Shown: positions 5,984-7,352 of the stretch, one piece after another
How the letters are laid out: each line of letters begins with the position of its first letter
How positions within the stretch are numbered: the stretch's first letter is position 1
NCBI GenBank assembly: GCA_023429365.1
Contig: JAEYVW010000138.1
Location: 1-7,352, forward strand
From: Bacteroidota bacterium
GTDB taxonomy: Bacteria > Bacteroidota > Bacteroidia > Chitinophagales > Chitinophagaceae
DNA length: 7,352 nt
Reading direction: 5' to 3'
Notes under the pieces: model-generated
Seen by the model: the letters and a program-made list of their open reading frames with translations, nothing else
Database searches by the model: none
What the model was told of the DNA's origin: nothing
Position numbers and translations under genes: made by a program

Positions 5984-6784
5984 GTGGCCGTTTCCTGTTC
6001 CCTGATCATTGTTACCTATAATTACCCGGAAGCACTGGAATTGATCCTCGATAGCGTGCTGATCCAGACCACGCTTCCCTCGGAAGTGATCATTGCCGAC
6101 GACGGATCAGGGCCTGCCACAAAAGAGCTGATTGAAAGGTATTCGAAGAAATTTCCTGTGCCACTGATCCATGTGTGGCATGAAGATACAGGCTGGCGTA
6201 AGGCAATCATCCTAAATAAAGCTATTGCCCAGTCGAAAAGCGAGTATATCGTACAGATTGATGGTGATATTTTTCTTCACAAGGACTTCATCCATGATCA
6301 CCTTCATTTCGCCAAAAAGGGATACTATTTATTTGGCACCCGGGTGCATGTAAAAAAATCCTATGTGCCTGCCGTTTTGAAAAAGAAGAAGATCCACTTT
6401 CACTTCTTTTCGAGGGGAATAAAGAATCGGTTTCGTCGGGTTCGATACCTGCGTATTGCTGAAAAAAGAAAGGACTTTGATGAGATATCCCCCAAACTCC
6501 GGGGTTGTAACACCTCATACTGGAAAGAGGATCTCATCAGGGTGAATGGCTTCAACGAGCAAATGTTTGGCTGGGGAATTGAAGATTCAGAACTGGCCCT
6601 ACGTTTTCACAACGTGGGACTCAAAGCCAAAAGACTGGTGTATAGCGCCATTTGTTACCACCTGGACCACGATTACAAATCGAGGGAAAATGTACACCAG
6701 AACGAGTTTTTGGAAAAGCAAACCAAACTCAATAAACTGACGTTCGCGGAAGCGGGGATAGATAAATATCTTTCGCAGCAATAA
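5984..6784 (+). CDS. GT2 glycosyltransferase, chondroitin-polymerase N-domain type
   Basis: A 266-residue cytoplasmic glycosyltransferase that would transfer a sugar from a nucleotide-sugar donor to a growing surface glycan by inversion. The start is GTG at 5984; no in-frame ATG lies between the upstream stop TGA at 5954 and the conserved first strand SLIIVTYN (6-13), so a non-ATG start is needed. Motifs in order are: EVIIADDGS (34-42; D39-D40) for the nucleotide; HVWHEDTGWRKAIILNKAI (63-81), characteristic of this subgroup; the metal-binding DGD (93-95); and the acceptor-side block RGCNTSYWKEDLIRVNGF (173-190) with GWGIEDSELALRF (196-208; catalytic-base candidates E200-D201). The last block resembles the C-terminal domain of beta-1,4-galactosyltransferases. 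His226 in CYHLDHD may add a metal ligand. Length suits a complete single-domain enzyme, whereas true chondroitin polymerases have two such domains. A basic insert (132-163, rich in K and R) may touch the membrane or lipid-linked acceptor. The gene converges on another GT2 gene 13 nt away. Donor and acceptor are unknown. Confidence 0.93.
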   Translation: MAVSCSLIIVTYNYPEALELILDSVLIQTTLPSEVIIADDGSGPATKELIERYSKKFPVPLIHVWHEDTGWRKAIILNKAIAQSKSEYIVQIDGDIFLHKDFIHDHLHFAKKGYYLFGTRVHVKKSYVPAVLKKKKIHFHFFSRGIKNRFRRVRYLRIAEKRKDFDEISPKLRGCNTSYWKEDLIRVNGFNEQMFGWGIEDSELALRFHNVGLKAKRLVYSAICYHLDHDYKSRENVHQNEFLEKQTKLNKLTFAEAGIDKYLSQQ

Positions 6785-6797
6785 CTCATCATTTTCT

Positions 6798-7352
6798 TCA
6801 TCGATCAGAGATCTTTTGCTGGTGACGCATGGAATGCGCCAAAGGACTGCCCATCGTCATGATCACCCACCAAAGCTTAAAATATCTCCATTTCACCAAT
6901 GCCTTGAAAAAATAAACGACCATAAAAAAAACTTTCAACAACAGGTACTGAAAATAGCCGTGGTTTTTTCGTACCACATACAGGTTCGATACAATTAACT
7001 CCTTTTTCCTGCTGAGGTTCCGGCTGGTACTGGAACCGGTAGCATGGATATACTCCATCCCAGGTACATACATCGTCCTTAATCCTTTCTTTCGCAACCG
7101 CTCCGAAATATCCATTTCTTCGTAGTAAAGGAAAATATTACCATCGAGCCCACCGATATTCCTGAACACATCCATCCTGAAAGCCATAAAACATCCCGGC
7201 ACATAATCCACTTCCGTGGGCTCCGTATATTCTTTCTCTTTCTTCGCAACACCTGGAACTAATTTTTCATACAACCAGTTGCCCAATAGCTTATACAGAA
7301 AGGTTTCATTATGTCCGAACGGTGGTATCCGGTTCCCGTTTTCAAGGATCGG
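6798..7352 (-). CDS. GT2 glycosyltransferase, rhamnosyltransferase-like, 3' part only
   Basis: This is the C-terminal 184 residues of a glycosyltransferase whose 5' end lies beyond the right edge. The frame is open to position 7352, so the TTG at 7286 should not be taken as its start. The visible part has the hallmark block of WbbL-type GT2 enzymes: VDYVPGCFMAFRMDVFRNIGG (48-68), then LDGNIFLYYEEMDISERLRK (69-88) with the acidic EEMD motif (78-81) that provides the catalytic base, and GLRTMYVPGMEYIHATGSS (90-108). A hydrophobic stretch (about 135-152, YLLLKVFFMVVYFFKALV) and an aromatic-rich segment (155-166) suggest that the C-terminus anchors or lies along the inner membrane. Relatives add rhamnose or similar sugars in O-antigen or capsule synthesis. 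The missing N-terminal part should hold the nucleotide-binding DxD region. It is convergent with the other GT2 gene, so the two are not in one operon, though both fit a surface-polysaccharide locus. Confidence 0.92.
   Translation of the reverse strand, partial: PILENGNRIPPFGHNETFLYKLLGNWLYEKLVPGVAKKEKEYTEPTEVDYVPGCFMAFRMDVFRNIGGLDGNIFLYYEEMDISERLRKKGLRTMYVPGMEYIHATGSSTSRNLSRKKELIVSNLYVVRKNHGYFQYLLLKVFFMVVYFFKALVKWRYFKLWWVIMTMGSPLAHSMRHQQKISDR

Noticed and set aside
7286..7286. TTG as a start codon for the right-hand glycosyltransferase
   Set aside because: The frame continues open to the window edge and the upstream residues fit the GT2 family, so the gene is partial and does not start there.

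Overview
The window comes from a bacterium that is very probably a member of the Bacteroidota, with the Chitinophagaceae type as my best guess. The evidence is indirect: moderate GC content, signal peptides of the short MKK...AQ kind, genes mostly lacking a clear Shine-Dalgarno, and protein families (DUF2306, DUF3592, secreted prolyl oligopeptidase) common in that phylum. No rRNA, tRNA, CRISPR array or transposase gene is visible.

Positions 1-5516 are a minus-strand run of genes, read right to left: a multi-pass DUF2306 membrane protein; a possible 29-residue membrane microprotein starting 2 nt after it; a DUF3592-like membrane protein; an unrecognised exported protein 5 nt further on; an exported VOC/glyoxalase-like protein; an exported alpha/beta hydrolase; and an exported prolyl oligopeptidase (family S9A) cut by the left edge just after its catalytic serine. 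The last four all carry N-terminal signal peptides, so the run supplies mainly envelope or periplasmic proteins. Gaps of 151, 136 and about 190 nt inside the run mean that one single operon is not proven.

Positions 5517-5983 form a 467-bp divergent intergenic region. It contains the most striking structure in the window: three inverted repeats nested on the same centre (about 5776), together spanning 5664-5890, with an AACCTTATT core occurring twice in each orientation and a fifth partial copy next to the glycosyltransferase start.

Positions 5984-7352 belong to surface-glycan synthesis. A plus-strand GT2 glycosyltransferase of the chondroitin-polymerase-N-domain type converges, with a 13-nt gap, on the 3' part of a second GT2 glycosyltransferase (rhamnosyltransferase-like) that runs off the right edge. 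The two probably help build lipopolysaccharide O-antigen or capsule, but acceptor and sugar cannot be read from sequence.

I do not see a recognisable defence system, biosynthetic cluster or complete mobile element. The nested palindrome is the best candidate for something undescribed.
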